A stretch of DNA of 64,000 bases from Emydura subglobosa (GCA_007922225.1 ML679974.1:1973105-2037104); one strand, 5' to 3'. Counted from the first letter of the stretch, positions 43,866 to 58,029 are shown. Made by a program: numbers and translations. Notes: a model not told the origin generated them from the sequence alone.

Positions 43866-46800
43866 AATGTCCAACTGGCCAGGAGCAATGGAGTAGAAGA
43901 ATCTGAGCTGAACTTCCACCCCATGAAGAAACTGGGAGGAACAAATTGCTAATCTGTAAGATGGTTACAAAAGTCTGGAGAGACTGGAAGAGGAGAAATA
44001 TCTACAGCTCCTGGCTGTGGTGGGAGGGGATGGGCTGGATCTGTTGGATTTCATTTACAAATTGATACCCTGGCAATTTGATCTGAAGAGCTGAGAGAGA
44101 GCAGGCAGGAGGGAGGTGTCATAGAACAGACTATCAAGCTGGTAAAATCTGAAGCAGAACGACAGCAGTTTTTTCTGGCATGCTGAATGGACAGCAAGGA
44201 CTGCACACAGCTCTGCAGAAAGGACGTGTCCTTTACAAGGACACCAAGATTTTATTTAGCCCGATCTCTGCCAGCCAGCTCCAAACCCCAAGGAAGAGCT
44301 GGCAGCAGCAGAGCAATTTGTGAAGGGAGAAGAGGAAACTCCGGGGCTCTCCCCAGCCAAGCTCTGGGGGAGCCTTTGTATCAAGGGAAAGGACATCTGG
44401 GTCAGCTGGCAGCCTCCTGGCACGAGTGCAGATGAGCTGAAGCCCCACCCATGTCTTCGTGGCACAATTGACTGTTCTTTTCTTGTTAGAAATGGCCAGT
44501 GACAGGTTAAAAATGACAGCTGGATTCTCAGCTGGTGTAAATTAGCGTCACTCCGCAGACTTAGCACAGCTGAGGATCTGGCCCCCTATAGTTAAATGAT
44601 CAGAGCACCTGAGATTTCAGATGCCAAGGGTCAAAAGTGTGATTCATTGTCCTCTCCTTCTGCTGCTCATTCGCTGTTTGCATTTCCCTGCTTGCACAGT
44701 GATGGGTCCAACACTGCACATCGCCACTCATGCAAGTAATCCTTACCCACCCAAACACCCCCATTGAGGTGAACAGGACTGTCCCCAGGAGGAAGGATTT
44801 GTAGGATCAGAATCCCAATCAGTATCACTTCTAGGGTGGCCACTCATCCAGTCCCAGAATATGGGACATTCTGGTACTTCTGGGTATGGCCTGGGCCCAC
44901 CCCTGCCTGCATGACCTCGCATGTATGGTTTGTGTGAGGTTACGCAGCAGGGGTGGAAAGGCGTGCGCCCTTCAAAATTGTGTCCCCCATCCTATAAAAT
45001 TGTCTCAGTACCAGTCGCGGGACAAGTCACCCAGAAAGAGTCCTGTCCCGTTTAAATATGGGCAAATGGCCTGCCTAATCTGTTATGGTTAGAGTCATGG
45101 TTCACCCCTTGGTTCTGATGTACCCGCACACAGCTGCCATTGTTGGAGTGCAGACGCTACGGGGGAAGATTAAAAAATACCATCTGCTTTCCTTGAGTTT
45201 TTTAGCATGAAGATATTTCCGTTCCTGCCAAGAGTTGTAAAATCCACCTCATACAAAGCCTACATTTTGGGCTAAAACTACTTGCCCTTGTCCTGTTAAC
45301 AAAGCGTGGTCTAATAGTTAGAGCTGAAAAACAGCATGACACCCTCATCCTCTGGACTTGCAATGAGCTCCCTCTGCCAGACAGGAGAAGGAGGGGCAAG
45401 ATCTATAAAAATACCCAATAAAATAATGGCAATACTTAGCTTTGATTCTATATAGTGCTTTACAGATCTAAACATTGTTAGAATTAATTAAAAAGCCACG
45501 TCTGCCCTCTTCCAACAAAGGGTAAGTGAGCAGTTTGGACTCACTTGTTTCTAAGATTAGCCTCTTCCAAATTGTCTACATTCTTCACTAGAGCAAAAAT
45601 CTAGCACCCACTCACTTACTTCTGTCCTGGAAACATTAATGGGTCCCTCTCCAGTCCCCAGGGAGTTTCCTCGTGACTAATTATCTCTTTTGTGCTAAAG
45701 AGAATCGGGCAGGTCCCACTGGAGGGATTACACGGATCCTTGATTAAGGGGACCTTGTCAACTTCTCAGGGGCCAGATCCCTGCACTGGGGCAGCCTTAC
45801 GCCGCTTCCCTGAGATCAGCACCACTAGCCCATTCCACGGCCCAGCCCATCTCTAACGGAAGGCGATGGTCTGAGATCCCTGAGACGACAGGATTTAAGT
45901 CCAGAGCTAAGTCATCACTTGCACCCTGCTTTCATTTCTGTTTTCACATACATTTGAGGCAAACTCTGCTTTTGCAATTCCTCTCCCTTATGAACATATC
46001 AGGGAGGCTCCCCACACTATGGGGAAATGGGCCATTCTGGGAGATGAGACAACAGCCCTGTCTGAGGGCAGAGTCCCCTCTTCTCACCAGGTTCATTTAA
46101 TGTAGATGTTCCCAGTCTCTAGGGCTCTCCTGCTTATTCCTCAAACCAATCCAGTGAAAGATCTTCCCTGTGGAATATGCTAACCTGATGATAACAGAGA
46201 CCCTGAGGCTGGATGTACAATGGAGGGTTGAATTGTCAGTAAGTGATCCAGGGGATTCACTGCTGTTCAAACCAGCTGTGCACTGTTTCCATATCCACCA
46301 GACTCTTCTTGTTTCATTTTTGCTCCACCTTCACATTTGCGCTATCTCCGACACTGTTGCAGCTGCACAGCCCTCAGAGTACTGTTATAGCCAGACTCAC
46401 CAGCTGTTACTTCTGTTACACACAAGTTTTCAGAGTCCCTCACTAGCATATGAGTAGAGTACAGCCTTGGAAAATGGGCCGGTAGTTTTGTGATGCAGCG
46501 TTTATGGGGGAGCTGTTGCAGACATCAAGAGGATTTGCTATTTGCCTTGAAGTCTCTAACTGGAGTAAATTCTTGGTGCAGAGTGTCTTCCTGCTAACAG
46601 CCCTGGATTTGGGGCTGACAGTTCTGAAAGAGAGGTTTGCCTGCATGCTGTTTGTGACCATTCCTGTCCAAGGACCGGTGCATGTAGCATAAATAAGTTG
46701 CACATTGAAAATACCCAAACTCTGTGTCACTGATTTCTCGTCCAAGGAGCAGGTGACTTTCAAGGCCCCCAGAATCTGCTATTGCTCAGCAGATGAGTAG

Positions 46801-49800
46801 AGCACCTTGAAGCAGAGCTTCTGGACCATTTGGAAAGGACTTCTGAGAGCCCAGGAAAATTCCCCAAATTCCATGGGGAACTCATAGAAACCCCCAGAAA
46901 CCCAAACCATTTTGAGTTGTATATTCTACTGTAAAATTAGCCATTTGTGTTGTGTTGATTACTTACATAAATTATCCTGATGGGAACATAAACAGCACCA
47001 CATGACGTGGTCAGTAGCCATGGTGACAGTGCAAATGGTGAATATGTGCAGTTCTCAAACAGTAGGCAGAAATTTGTTGCAAAAAATTCATTAATTGTTT
47101 GAAATGCGATGTGAGAATTTTGCAGTCCTGTCACAACTAGAAAACAGCACAATTCACCAACTATTATAGGCTGTTAATTATTCTCTCCGTACCAGCCTGC
47201 CTGGTCCAGTGGGAGCTAATAGTTGACTGTCTTGGGCAGGGGCAGTGTTTACTCTAAACTCTCTTTATGTTCTTGAGAAGGAGTATCTAGAATAAACTCC
47301 GATTGCTATGATAGTGACAGTGGTTGTTGCCAGGATCCCTCACCCCACCCAGACCTGTTCTGGTGTGACGTGCATGGATTTGTTATTACTGTCAACCGCC
47401 ACTCTAGGCCTGCCTCCCACACGCTTCAAACATTGGTGTCTAATGTTCAGAGCTTGGGACAGTGCAAGCAGAAAGGCCAAGCAGGCTGACCCCAAACGAC
47501 CCCAGGCAGAACAAGGGGAGGTAAGGAAGGGACGTGACGCTGTGCCCACCTTCTTGAGTTCAGGAGCAATTCAGGAAGAAAGGTCTCAGAGCAAAGCTCC
47601 AGGCTTAAATGCTTCAGAGAGATCACTCACGAGGCAAAGGATTAATTGTCTCCCCTTCACTATCTCTGGTGCATTGGCCTTGTAGAGCTGCTGCCCAAGG
47701 AGGACTAACATCACAGCCAGGTCTATTCCAGGCCCTTCCCTAAGGGCACAGCTCAATTCACATGCAAACCAAAGCTAGTCCCCTGCGCAACAGAGAGTGC
47801 AGGGCCCCTTGGCACGCCCCTGCTCTGCTGCAGGACTGCTCACTGGCACCTTCTGCTGCCCCCTTCACAGCTGGGTCTGATAAAAGACCAGGGCGGGCTG
47901 GCTCCAGGCCTCCCTTTGCTGTTGCTAGCCACAGTCCTGCGTCCGCTCCAGTGACTATCCGAGAAAGCTCAACCATTGGCTCCTATGGCTGTAATAAGGG
48001 CAGAGACCATTCTAGCCACACTGCCTTAGCTGGGGGCATTTCCTTGATGTGGATGAGAGGCTGGGAGAGCTGATGGCCCGAGGTGAAGGTCAGGGCCATT
48101 AATTACCCCCAAGAAATGAAATGCCCCATGCTGAAGTCACCATCGCTGCTCTAAGCCAGGGGTGCCCAAACTCTCCATCCAAGGGCCACATTGGCAGCTG
48201 TCTTGAGCTGTACCTAATTTGCATGCAGCAGAGCAGCTGTAATGGCTTGGATCAAGATGGAGCGCTGCTTCCTGAGTCTCCGTAGGATATGCCTCCTTTC
48301 TCAAAGGGAAGTCAGATGTAGACCACAGTCTGCACTTAGCCCTGCACCCAGCCTGCCCTTCTAAACTCCAATACCAGCAAGGGAATCAGTTCCCTTTGGG
48401 GGAAGGCTAGTAGTCTGTCACCTGGATCCACAAGGGCCGTAGGTGTTGCAATGCTGAGTTCAGAGTATGCCTACTGGATCAGGCCCTGCAGGGAAGATAG
48501 GAATTCCTCCACCTATCTTCCCCTGGTTTGAGGATCTTCCGGAGACTGAGGCAGGAAATAGGGGGCCAGCGTATATGCTCAGAGACAGAAATGCAGGCAA
48601 CTCAGGGGTTTTTACCGCAAAAATTTAGCCACCAAGTGAGTTTAGACGCCTACAGGCCAGGGGGGTTGGATGCAGAGCCAAGCCTTCATTTGCACCCCCT
48701 GGCCTCATGCCCCCCCAAAGGTACACACCCCGCCCCCAGGGTATCTGTGGGCGGTGCCGGACCCCTCCTGCCCTGCGTGCAGAGCGCAAATGCAGGCCGG
48801 AGTGCTGGAGACACATGGTACGCCACTGCTCATCCTTTTAAGACTGTTTAATTGAATACCCCCTTGGAGCCACCGCTCTGTATCATCACCACTACACACA
48901 CATGGGAATGTCCAGGGCCCTGATTCTCCAGCTGGGGAATATGAGTCACGCATGCTGAAATCAGTGATTCTTACTAGCAACCTGTGCAGCAGGAATCGAG
49001 TCACGGGGGTCTGCAGCTTCCTACAGACATTGCAGCCAGGCTTCCAACCAGGGCTTTCCACAGCTCCTCTGATGCAGGGCGAGCAATGCTTTTGCTACAC
49101 TTTACTATAACATTCAAGTAAACAAAGAGAAAGAGACAAGAGGCTGCCTGACCGAGGAGTAAATAAATGCCTCAGTGTGTGTGGGGGGGTGCCTGTGGCT
49201 AGCTGGGGGAAACCTACAGCGTCACTACAGAGCTTCCTGATGCTGACCGAGGAACCGAGAGTAAATCCAGCTGCAGCTTTCCCCACCCTGACTCGGTGGT
49301 GCAGAGAGAGCCTCTGGGAGGCTGGAGTCTAGAAGAACGGTCAATAAGAGACACGTTTGAGTGAATGTGCCTGAGATCATCTAGCCATCTCATCTCTCCA
49401 CTTTTCTCCCACCCTCAGCCTGCTTGGCAGCTGAGAGAGAAGAGCTTCGCACTGCCAGTTCCTCGGAAGGAGGGTTTCTCTCCTTTCCCCACCTTCTGGA
49501 TGCTTGGAGGGACTGGAAGGGCCACTCCAGTCCATTTGGACCCCCACCATGGCTCTAATTTGTTGATGTGTTTACGTGTCCCCCGTCACAGTCGCCTCTG
49601 ATCACAGCAATAGACTCCAAAAGAGCGTCACATGGGGCATGAAGCGCTGCAGCTGGTTCGAAGAGCAGAAGTGCAACGTCATTTTTCAAGAGTGTTTCTG
49701 ACAAGCCATGTGCAATCCGTGCAGCACATGTCACGCTCCTGGGCATTAGAAGAGGAGGGATCTAATGGCCTGAAGGAGGCTCCCACTGTGCAGGTGCCCA

Positions 49801-50317
49801 ATCTGTCTTTGTGGGCCAGGCCAGCTTTACCCTGTCCCCAGAAAACCCCACAGAGTGATCGGGGCAAGCTCCATCCTCTGCTGCCTCCAGAGCCAGCAGG
49901 GGCTCCAACAGGGAGGAGCTGGATGTCTTGGTCACGTATAGGAAATCTCAGTTGGAGCAGAAATGAGATGATGGGAATCCCAGCCCAGAGTGAAGGCAAA
50001 GCAGCAGCAGCGACAGGGGACAGCAGCTGCAAGTAGGGAAGAAATGACCCCACAGAGGAAAGCAGCGAGGGGCAGAATGCTGCAAATCCAAGTGCGTGGG
50101 GGCAAGGGCCTGGGACAGCTGGTGCAGAGGGAGAGAATCTCAAACCTAAATAATGTACAAAATGCAGAGATTATTGTTTAAAGTGGAATCTTAGCTTATT
50201 AGACAAAAACACAATGTGGTTCCTTTGTCTCATAATCTTTAATTGATTTAAGGCCCTAACCCCAAAGCGCCTAGTTAGCCCCTGTTTAGATACAGTAGGA
50301 GGCACCTGCGAGAGGGG
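43866..50317. other. Long intergenic stretch, no gene supported
   Basis: About 6.4 kb of mixed composition. A block at about 44518-44585 (gctggtgtaaattagcgtca, aggatctggccccc) resembles one at 56620-56800. At about 48156 caggggtgcccaaact with gggccacattgg resembles a hAT terminus without a visible partner. ORFs at 47308-47685 and 48528-48851 show no domain. Confidence 0.5.
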
Positions 50318-50545
50318 AAGCTCCAGTGGTTAGCGTGCTAGCCTGGGGCTCAGGAGATATGGGTTTGATTCCCTTCTCTGCACAGACTTCCTGTGTGACC
50401 TTGAGCAAATCCCTTAGCCTCTCTCTCTGCCTCAGTTCCCATCTGTACAACAGAGTAAATAGCACTGCCCTGCCTCACAGAGGGAAGATGAAGACATTAG
50501 AGATTGTGAGGTGCTCAGATACTATGGTGATGGGGCCCTGACCGG
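50318..50545 (+). repeat. MIR-like SINE with clear tRNA-type head
   Basis: Head ctccagtggttagcgtgcta (A-box region) and gggtttgattcccttctctg (B-box region), then cctgtgtgaccttgagcaaa, gcctcagttcccatctgtac and a tail with attgtgaggtgctcagatac. A tRNA-derived pol III SINE. Confidence 0.8.
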
Positions 50546-52239
50546 TGAATGTTCCCAGTTCTGTGTAGGATGCTGGCTAGTCTGTGCTGCTGACATTGTA
50601 TCCACCTGCTCTCTGAGTTGGGGAACCTGCAACATGACCTTCTGACCAGCTATTTTCTGAATCTTCATTTACCTGACGGATTCTTGTCTCCCCAAGACCT
50701 TTGGCTAAACGAGGCTGTATCTCAGTTATATGCAGTCATTGAAATGCCAGTCCTTAACTTAATGGCTCAGACACAGTTGTGTGGCCTAAGGTGGCTATAT
50801 GCCATTGCCCTCACGTAGCCAGACAATAGGTCGGGTGTGTGACCAATTGGCTGAGATGGGGGTCACATGACCACCACATTGAAAGCAAGCAATGCAGGTA
50901 GTCGGCAGTAAGTGATGCTTTTTTCTGCCCCATCCCCTGGGGCTGTGACCTGCTGCTGGTGTGTGAAGAAGAAACTGGGAAAGCACAATACCATTTTCCA
51001 TTTACATTTATCCAAAGTGACAGTCGCCTTTCCAGCTGGACCACCCCCTTCCTCCAAGGGCATAGTGAAAATTATACAGAGCAGGAATTTTAGTATGTTG
51101 GGGGAAACCATTGCTTTCCAGAGCTAAGGGAGTTAAGTTCCACCACAGTTGGGAGACAGAACAGAGAGACAAATGATTAGATTAGATTAGATTAGATTAG
51201 ATTAGATTAGATGAAACCACCAATTTCTCACCATCAGGAAGCCTAGGAACCCCCTCAGCACAGAGAGAGACGCTATTAAGGAGCTGAGTGGCGTAACAAA
51301 ACGACCAGTGGTCTGAGATTCTGAAGTCTCTATCCTCAGAGGATTACATGGCTCCTCTAAGAGAAAAAATTCCTTTCCTAACCTCAACCCATGCTGCCTC
51401 TAGTCATGTGATTTCAGAGAGGCTGTGCATGGGGCACAGAAATGAGGAAGTGACCTTGCTCAATGTACAGTATTTACAGGATGTGCTTGCTGAGCAGGGT
51501 GGGGAGTTAAATCCAGAATTGCCAACTGGGCCTTCCTCTCACCACAGTCAGGAGATGGCCAGACCCTCACCTGGTGTAAACTGGCTTTGCTCCATTGGCC
51601 TCGATGGAGCTTCTTCCATTGATGTATTCTTCTGGCTCTGTGTTGTTTAGTTAACTCATGCCCCCTTCTCTGAGTGATGAGAGGCACAGCTCTTCTTCTA
51701 ACTCTGACGCTAACTTGCCTGTTATTTAACATATACTCTGCACTGGTATCAGAGAACTGCCTTCCAACCCCACCCAGCTGATTTCAGCAAGGGGCTTTTC
51801 CAAGCCAGAGCCTCTTCCTTGCAGAGCACAAAGATCAGTGTCAGTGTCGTTTGTCCTCTGTGTCAGGAAATTGAACAGGATGAATAACTGGGCAAGCCTG
51901 TGGGTTAGCTCTCGGCTTCTTTCTGCCATCACCAAGTGCCTAAGCAGGTCTTCTGGCACTGACTAGGGAAACACCACCGTGAACTGTCTCTTCTTCCCCA
52001 GCCCACAGTTCCACAGTCCCCCAGAGCTCTCTGGGACCTAAGATCATTCAACTCAATAAGACCAGAGGGATGTGGAGGAGGGGAAAAGCTTTCAAAAATT
52101 CTTCAGTGTAATAAGGGTTTGCTACAAACATAGATACACAGACAGTCCATCGGGTAGCACAGCCATTGTCCAAGAGAAATAACAGCTCTTGTGGGCTTGA
52201 TCATAGGATTCATTTAATAGCTGAATCACCCACTTTACC
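50546..52239. other. Intergenic with a pentanucleotide microsatellite
   Basis: Contains the GATTA array at 51175-51211. No gene or transposon recognised in the rest. Confidence 0.5.
51175..51211. repeat. GATTA pentanucleotide microsatellite
   Basis: Seven uninterrupted gatta units plus two bases, flanked by acaaat and tgaaacc. Pure and therefore probably young and length-variable. Confidence 0.95.
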
Positions 52240-52405
52240 CAGCTAGGTAGGCAAGCATCGTGAACCCCATTTCACAGGTGGAGAAACTGAGGCATAGAGA
52301 GGTCAAGTGACTTGTTTATGGGCAGACAGCAAGTCAATGGCAGAAATACACCCTAGAGCTCCTGACTCCAGCCCCCTGCTCAGTCCACTAGCCCACAGTC
52401 TGCCT
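52240..52405 (-). repeat. MIR-like SINE, antisense
   Basis: The + strand has ccccatttcacaggtggaga, ctgaggcatagagaggtcaa, gtgacttgtttatgggcaga, cctgactccagccccctgct and cagtccactagcccac. Reverse-complement MIR order. Confidence 0.75.
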
Positions 52406-54719
52406 CGCTCTATGTTGTGTGATGCTCCTGCCCGCTTTGTGCACAAAGCCAAGGGACGTGAGCTCCCAGTTATGTGAAATGTGCATGTTTCATTGGCTGC
52501 TGCAGAGTTATTTAAAAATAAAACTCCTTGAAGGGCTGGGTACACCGGGAACCTCTGTCTGCAGGAAACCATCCCTGCCCGCCTGTCCCCATTGCCCTTC
52601 CCTCTCTCGCAGCTGATTCCTTGTAGTTGTGATAGGAATTTATAACCTTTAAATGCCCTCTGATCACACTTGTGGGGGAGCAGCCTGTGCCAGGGATCAG
52701 GTACAAAATCGTGGACTTTCACACACACCGCAGCCTCTGGGAACCAAAACAAGAGCCCTGTTGGGCTGACTGAGGAGGTTTTCCTCCCTGCTCTTAGCAG
52801 TAAGTGCCTGTCTTCTACCCAATCATGCACCACTCTGTGGTGGGCAGGACTCTACACTTTTCTTCTCTTGTGATATTGTGAACTGGCCCCTGAATGGGTT
52901 TGGCTTGCTGGCCAGCCATCCCATTCACAAAATCCTGAATGCATGGATTTTATTTTACTCTGCCAGCAGCAGCATCACCACATTTCACCCAGCCTCCTCC
53001 ATGGACCCTTTCCTTCCTGCTTTTGAATGTATGGCTGATGGGAAACACAGAGATTTCTGTTTCCCTCTCTTCCTCAGCAGGCCACTGTAAATCCATCTCT
53101 GTCGGAAGGCTGGCTTTTCATATTTAGTGAAAGAGCCCTTTAAAGGGCTGTAATCTGAAGATCACTGTGCTGTGTGCTAGTGAGATGGGTGTGTTTGTGG
53201 CTGCATTTGCTCTCCGTTCCACATTTAATATGGCAATTCACACACACACACTTGTATTAAAGCAACATAAAATTAAATGCACAAAGCTAGAAAATGAAAG
53301 TTATGGTCCTGTGAATAAACACAGTGCATAGTCTACCTTGTGCATATTCTGTACAACTGCTGTTAAATGTATGCCTCAAGATGCAATTTGGCTGAGTTAC
53401 AGTTGCTGTGGGAACCATAATTTTGGGTTCTCTGTCTTCCAACTGTTTAAATTCTCACCCTTGATGTTGCACCATCATCATGAATTCTGGTGTCTTTTTC
53501 CTAAGAGGAAAAAAGTAGTTCCTAGGCTTCCCTTTGCTCTATATATGCACCCCAGAGACACTGGGTGCATTGATTTCTGTGGGTGAGGAGAATCATATGA
53601 TCCCTCATTCAAGCAACCGTGATACCTGAGGTTAGGGGGAGGAAGGGTGGCTAGGCAGTGTGCAGGAGGAATCCAGAGATGGGCCAGTAGATGGATTAAA
53701 ACTCAGTGCAACGCTGAGGGGAGATCCTTGGAGTACCAAGACTGGGCTGAGCATCTGAAGGGGAGCTCTGGATGTGGGACCTGGGGCACTTGACTCCTGG
53801 GAACTGTGTGGGAGCAGCAATTCCCACTGCAGGTAGGTCTGAAACTATGTCTAGACTAGGAAAGCAGATTGTGTTTAAAAATGTGGTGGCTACACATTAG
53901 AACTCCCATGTTTTTAAACCAGGATTAACACTTCAAATACCACGAGCTGGATTGGACAACCCTAAACTTCTCTCGCCCATACACCCCAGCACCCACCCAC
54001 CTATCTCAACACTCCGTACACCTCCAGCATCCACCCAGTTACTCCAGCACCCCGGTTACCCTCCAGCATCCACTTACCCCAGCCACAGCTGCTAAATGTT
54101 GTGCAGCTCTATGTTCTCTGTCCCCATCACTACCCCTCCTGGGGGGGCTCAGTGACATGCTCATCTGTGAGAAACATCCCATCTGGAACTGCACCACACA
54201 TGGTAGCTCCGTTACCTTTGATATCAACTGAGTCACTCCTAATGGACACCAGCATGAGAGAAAAATCATGCTGAGTAACTTTATATCAGATAGTTATAAC
54301 CCAGAGACTTATAACTAGGGTTGGAATGTATCAGACACACTCATTTCCATTGTACACACATCACAGTGTGTACACATAACAGACAGCTGTGTTTGTACTA
54401 GGGTCACTACATTTTCTTTATCAATGGAACAAGGTTAGCCCCAAGATTAGCTAATTTCTGGCCTGGATCCTGCAAACCTGACGGCCCTGGGCGGTGGATA
54501 CTTCAAAGAAATGACACATGAGGACTTGCAGGACTGGGCCTTGTGCACAGCAACTTGGAAACAAAGAGAAGTAAATGACCAAGTCCCTGTTGCTTACAGT
54601 GGATGCAGGAGTGGGCAAGGAAACCTTGCTTACTTCAGCATGGCCAAAATGCAGCTCACAGAGCTCCACAATGTCACCACATTGCTCCTGAGAGTGGAGC
54701 TGAAGACAACAGAGATTAA
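52406..54719. other. Intergenic, nothing firm
   Basis: Near 53848-53945 actatgtctagactaggaaa and ttaaaaatgtggtggctaca look like half of a GTCTA-ended MITE, but no second arm was found. A CA run lies at about 53240-53250. No gene. Confidence 0.45.
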
Positions 54720-55008
54720 GGGTATGTCTATACTGCAATAAGAAACCCGTGGCACCAAGTCTCAGAGTCCAGCTCAGCTGACTTGGGCTCAGGCCATGGG
54801 GCTAAAATGTGCAGTGTAGACGTTCAGGCTGGGGCCGGAGACCAGGCTTTGAGACCCTGCGTGGTGGGAGGGTCTCTGAGCCCAGACCCCCGCCCCAGCC
54901 CAAACCTCTACACTGAAATTGTATAGCCTCGCAGCCCAAACCCAAGTCCGCTGACCCTAGCCAGTCACCGTTGTGCCATGGATCTTTTATTGCAGTGAAG
55001 ACACACCC
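54720..55008. mobile_element. Palindromic hAT-like MITE
   Basis: The left end gggtatgtctatactgcaat and right end (reverse complement gggtgtgtcttcactgcaat) are inverted repeats. Inward blocks also pair: tgcagtgtagacgttcaggc near the middle against agcccaaacctctacactga. About 289 bases, no coding sequence. One of the most abundant-looking reptile MITE types. Confidence 0.75.
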
Positions 55009-58000
55009 GTACGCCTTCTGCCAGTCGGAGTCGGCAGCAACAGGAGCCGGGGTCAATTTCTAGGGGTTTCTTTCAACAGTGCAACACAGCACGACTCGAA
55101 CCCCCCACCTGCTAACCTGGGACAATCACACATCACCCCGTGGGCACCTCTAGAGGCAACACTTCCTCTCTCACAAGCACAGGCACCGAGTGTAGAAAAG
55201 AAACTTTTAATAAAACGGGGAAAAGTAACCGGGATTTGACTTGGGAAAAAGCTGCAAACAGGATTGACACCCACAAAACCATGAACAAAACACCCAGAGA
55301 ACATTGGGCAGCTTCCTTTTCCCTCGGGTGCTTAAATCCAGCAACAAGAAGCTCCTTTAATGGGCCCCTCTCTTCACAGCACCTCCTCAGAGGTGTTATC
55401 CTTAGTCAGAGCAGACCCAGAGTCTACAGGTGCAGATGCAGAGTTCATCTCCCACCCCGGTTAGGGGGAGGAAGACAGAAGGCACCTTGCTCACGCTGCT
55501 GTCTGACCGTTACGTTCCAGCTGCCCTGCCAGCAACCTGCCCCGCCAACCGCAGACCACCCCACCTGCTGCTCCGATGCACACCGTCACCTTCCACTGCC
55601 ACCTGCCCCTCTGCAGGTCAGTCTCCTGTGGGTTCTCCCAGCTCTTAGTGATTTTCAGCTCTCAGTGAGGGAACTTCACTGAAGTTCATTCACCACTAAA
55701 GTGATTTGTAACCCAGCACCAACCAAAGTGATCATTTGGGCAAAGCATCCCATCATGCTGAGCACCTAGGCAGGGTGGGTGTGCTCATGCAAATATACTC
55801 TGGTCCTGCAGCTTGTTCCCCTCCCCTCCCCCCAGCCTGCTCCGCGGAGCTCATTCAGACCCCACTTACATCTCCTTATGGTGGGATTTTCTAAGGCACT
55901 CAGCCTAACCCAGCTCTCAGAGCATTGCTCCATTGATGTCAATGGCAGTTTTACCACTGATTCCAATGGGAGCAGAGTTAAGCCAACACTGAATGCTTTT
56001 GAAAACCCAGCCCAGACAATTGTCCCTCTGGATTGGAGTGTCCAAGCCAGGAATGTCGCATGCTGATGGGACCTTTAGTCTCCAGGGGGTGTCACTCCCG
56101 CGTCTGCTCCATTACAGGCGAATGACATGCATGCCTCTCCTTCCTGGCAAGCTGCCAATGTGGCCTCTGGCTGCTCGGAGTTTGGCTACCCTCGTAGAGA
56201 AAGGCACCAAAGTAAACCACACTAGAAGTGAAGTGGAGCTAACCCTACCCATGCCCTCCAGCCCCGGCTGTGCAGGGCCCTAAGCAATGTGGAATCAATG
56301 TGGCTCTGCTTTGTCAGGGACAGGGAGTGAGGCTTCGGTCTGTACCCCTGTGTGCTGTGCTCCAGGACTCTCCTTGCACCTCAGTATGCTGGGAGCGTTT
56401 GAAGGTGGGCTCCATCAGCTGCTCTCCTCCCTGGAGGCGGGAGCCCAGGAGTGACAGGGCTGTTAGGAGCCAATGGGGAAGATTCCGGCCACAGACCCCT
56501 GCCGAGTTCTGGAGGGCCATGGCTGGAACCAAGATTTGGCCCATGGGACAAACAAGTTGGGGCATATTTGTATCTTCCTGGAGAGAGGGAAGACAAAGCA
56601 AATTAGCATATCATCCAGCCTGGGGGGTCAGATCATCAGCTGGTGGAAATCAGTGCAGTTCCATGGAAGCCAATGGAGTTACACTGATTTACACCAGTGG
56701 CGGAACTGGCCCTGCAACTGAAGTTGGTGGATCTGATTCAGACTCAGTGTATTTCCCTTGACTTCAGTGGAGTCACTCCTGATTTACATCTTTCTAAATG
56801 AGATTAGAGTTAGGCCTAATGGCCAGGGTATAAATAGAGCAGAATTTGTCCCTGTGAATCTGGGTTCGCTTTAATCACTGAAAGGGCGGACATGACACCT
56901 CAAGAGCCCTCCTATACTATGACTCCAGCTGAAGACGGTCTTCTTTCCAGCCAGCTCCAAGCCACTTATACAACCGCATCCAGCTACAAAAAGTATTCCC
57001 TGACTTCCCTGGGAGATAGCTGGAGCTTTGCAGACTGAAGTGCTGGCCTTTGTTTTGCTTTCCATGATTAATATGTTCGCTTGCTTACAATTAACCTCTT
57101 TTGTCCCATTTTGTTGAGGACAAGCAAAACATTTCTTAGCTGTTTCCTTATTTCTCCAGACTCTGGAAAATCCCTTAATGGCATGAACATTAACCGTCTC
57201 ATGAGCCGCTTCACCCTGATGGTTGGAGCAGCTGGCAGCAGGGAGCTGCAATCATCTTCATTCTCTTGAGACACAAGCAAACAGGAATCAGAGTTTAAGC
57301 TTTTGGGGGATTATGAAAGTTATTGTGCAAGGTTTCTGTGGCTATTCCCGTTCATCACCATTCACATCCAGTCACCTCCTCCTCTCCTGCCTCCTCTTCT
57401 GAGTCAAGAGCCTTCAGCCACTCCCATCGGGTGGCTTTTCAATGGCTCTGTGAATCACACTTGATGGCATCACTCCAGTTCTCATTGGATTCGTGTCCAC
57501 ATCACAGAAAAGACTGTCATATTACAAGCATGTTCATTCGAGGAGCCAAGGAGAGTATGGAGTGGAGACTGGGCTGTCTTTTCCCTCCCTTAACGTGGTC
57601 CCGCTAGGGGAGAAGCTTGCACTGATGCTACCCACACTTTACCTGTGTGTGGCTATAAAGAGGCCTTCAAACTCCAGGACTGGCAATATGGCACCGTCCC
57701 TGTTTATTCATTCTTTGTCCCCTATAATCCCGGAGTCCTGGGCTCTGTGGCTCCTCCCTCATCTGAGGAGACAGGCCTTCTCTCGCATCAGGAATTAAAT
57801 AGGCTGACACCTTTCCTCAGTATTACGTTGGTTCAGAACTTGAAGAGAGGAAAAAGTTACTCACTCTCCCGGAATGCATGCACTTTGCTGTCAGAGAGCC
57901 AGGATCTCTTTTCCTTTTACTCAAATCCAGGTGGGTTTGCAGAGAAAACAGTGGCTCATACCCAGAGAAGCCAGTTTAACTTGTGGCCTGTACATTAACA

Positions 58001-58029
58001 TTGGGGGAGAAATATGAGTGGCAAGTGTG
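55009..58029. other. Intergenic, unclassified repeat blocks
   Basis: A Pro/Cys-rich 180-codon open frame at 55140-55682 has no recognisable domain. Repeat-like blocks at about 55865-55995 (gatgtcaatggcagtttta) and 56620-56800 (gagttacactgatttacacc, ttcagtggagtcactcctga) are familiar types in reptile DNA but could not be classified. Confidence 0.45.

Noticed and set aside
47308..47685. 125-codon open frame
   Set aside because: No motif, no splice context, and no similarity to any family I know.
48156..48260. Complete hAT-like element
   Set aside because: Only one terminus-like stretch (caggggtgcccaaact) is seen; no inverted partner within 1 kb.
50318..50400. tRNA gene
   Set aside because: The A- and B-box-like sequences belong to a SINE head; no cloverleaf with anticodon stem could be drawn and MIR-like body follows.
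55140..55682. 180-codon Pro/Cys-rich ORF
   Set aside because: No domain, no splice support, compositionally like GC-rich non-coding DNA.
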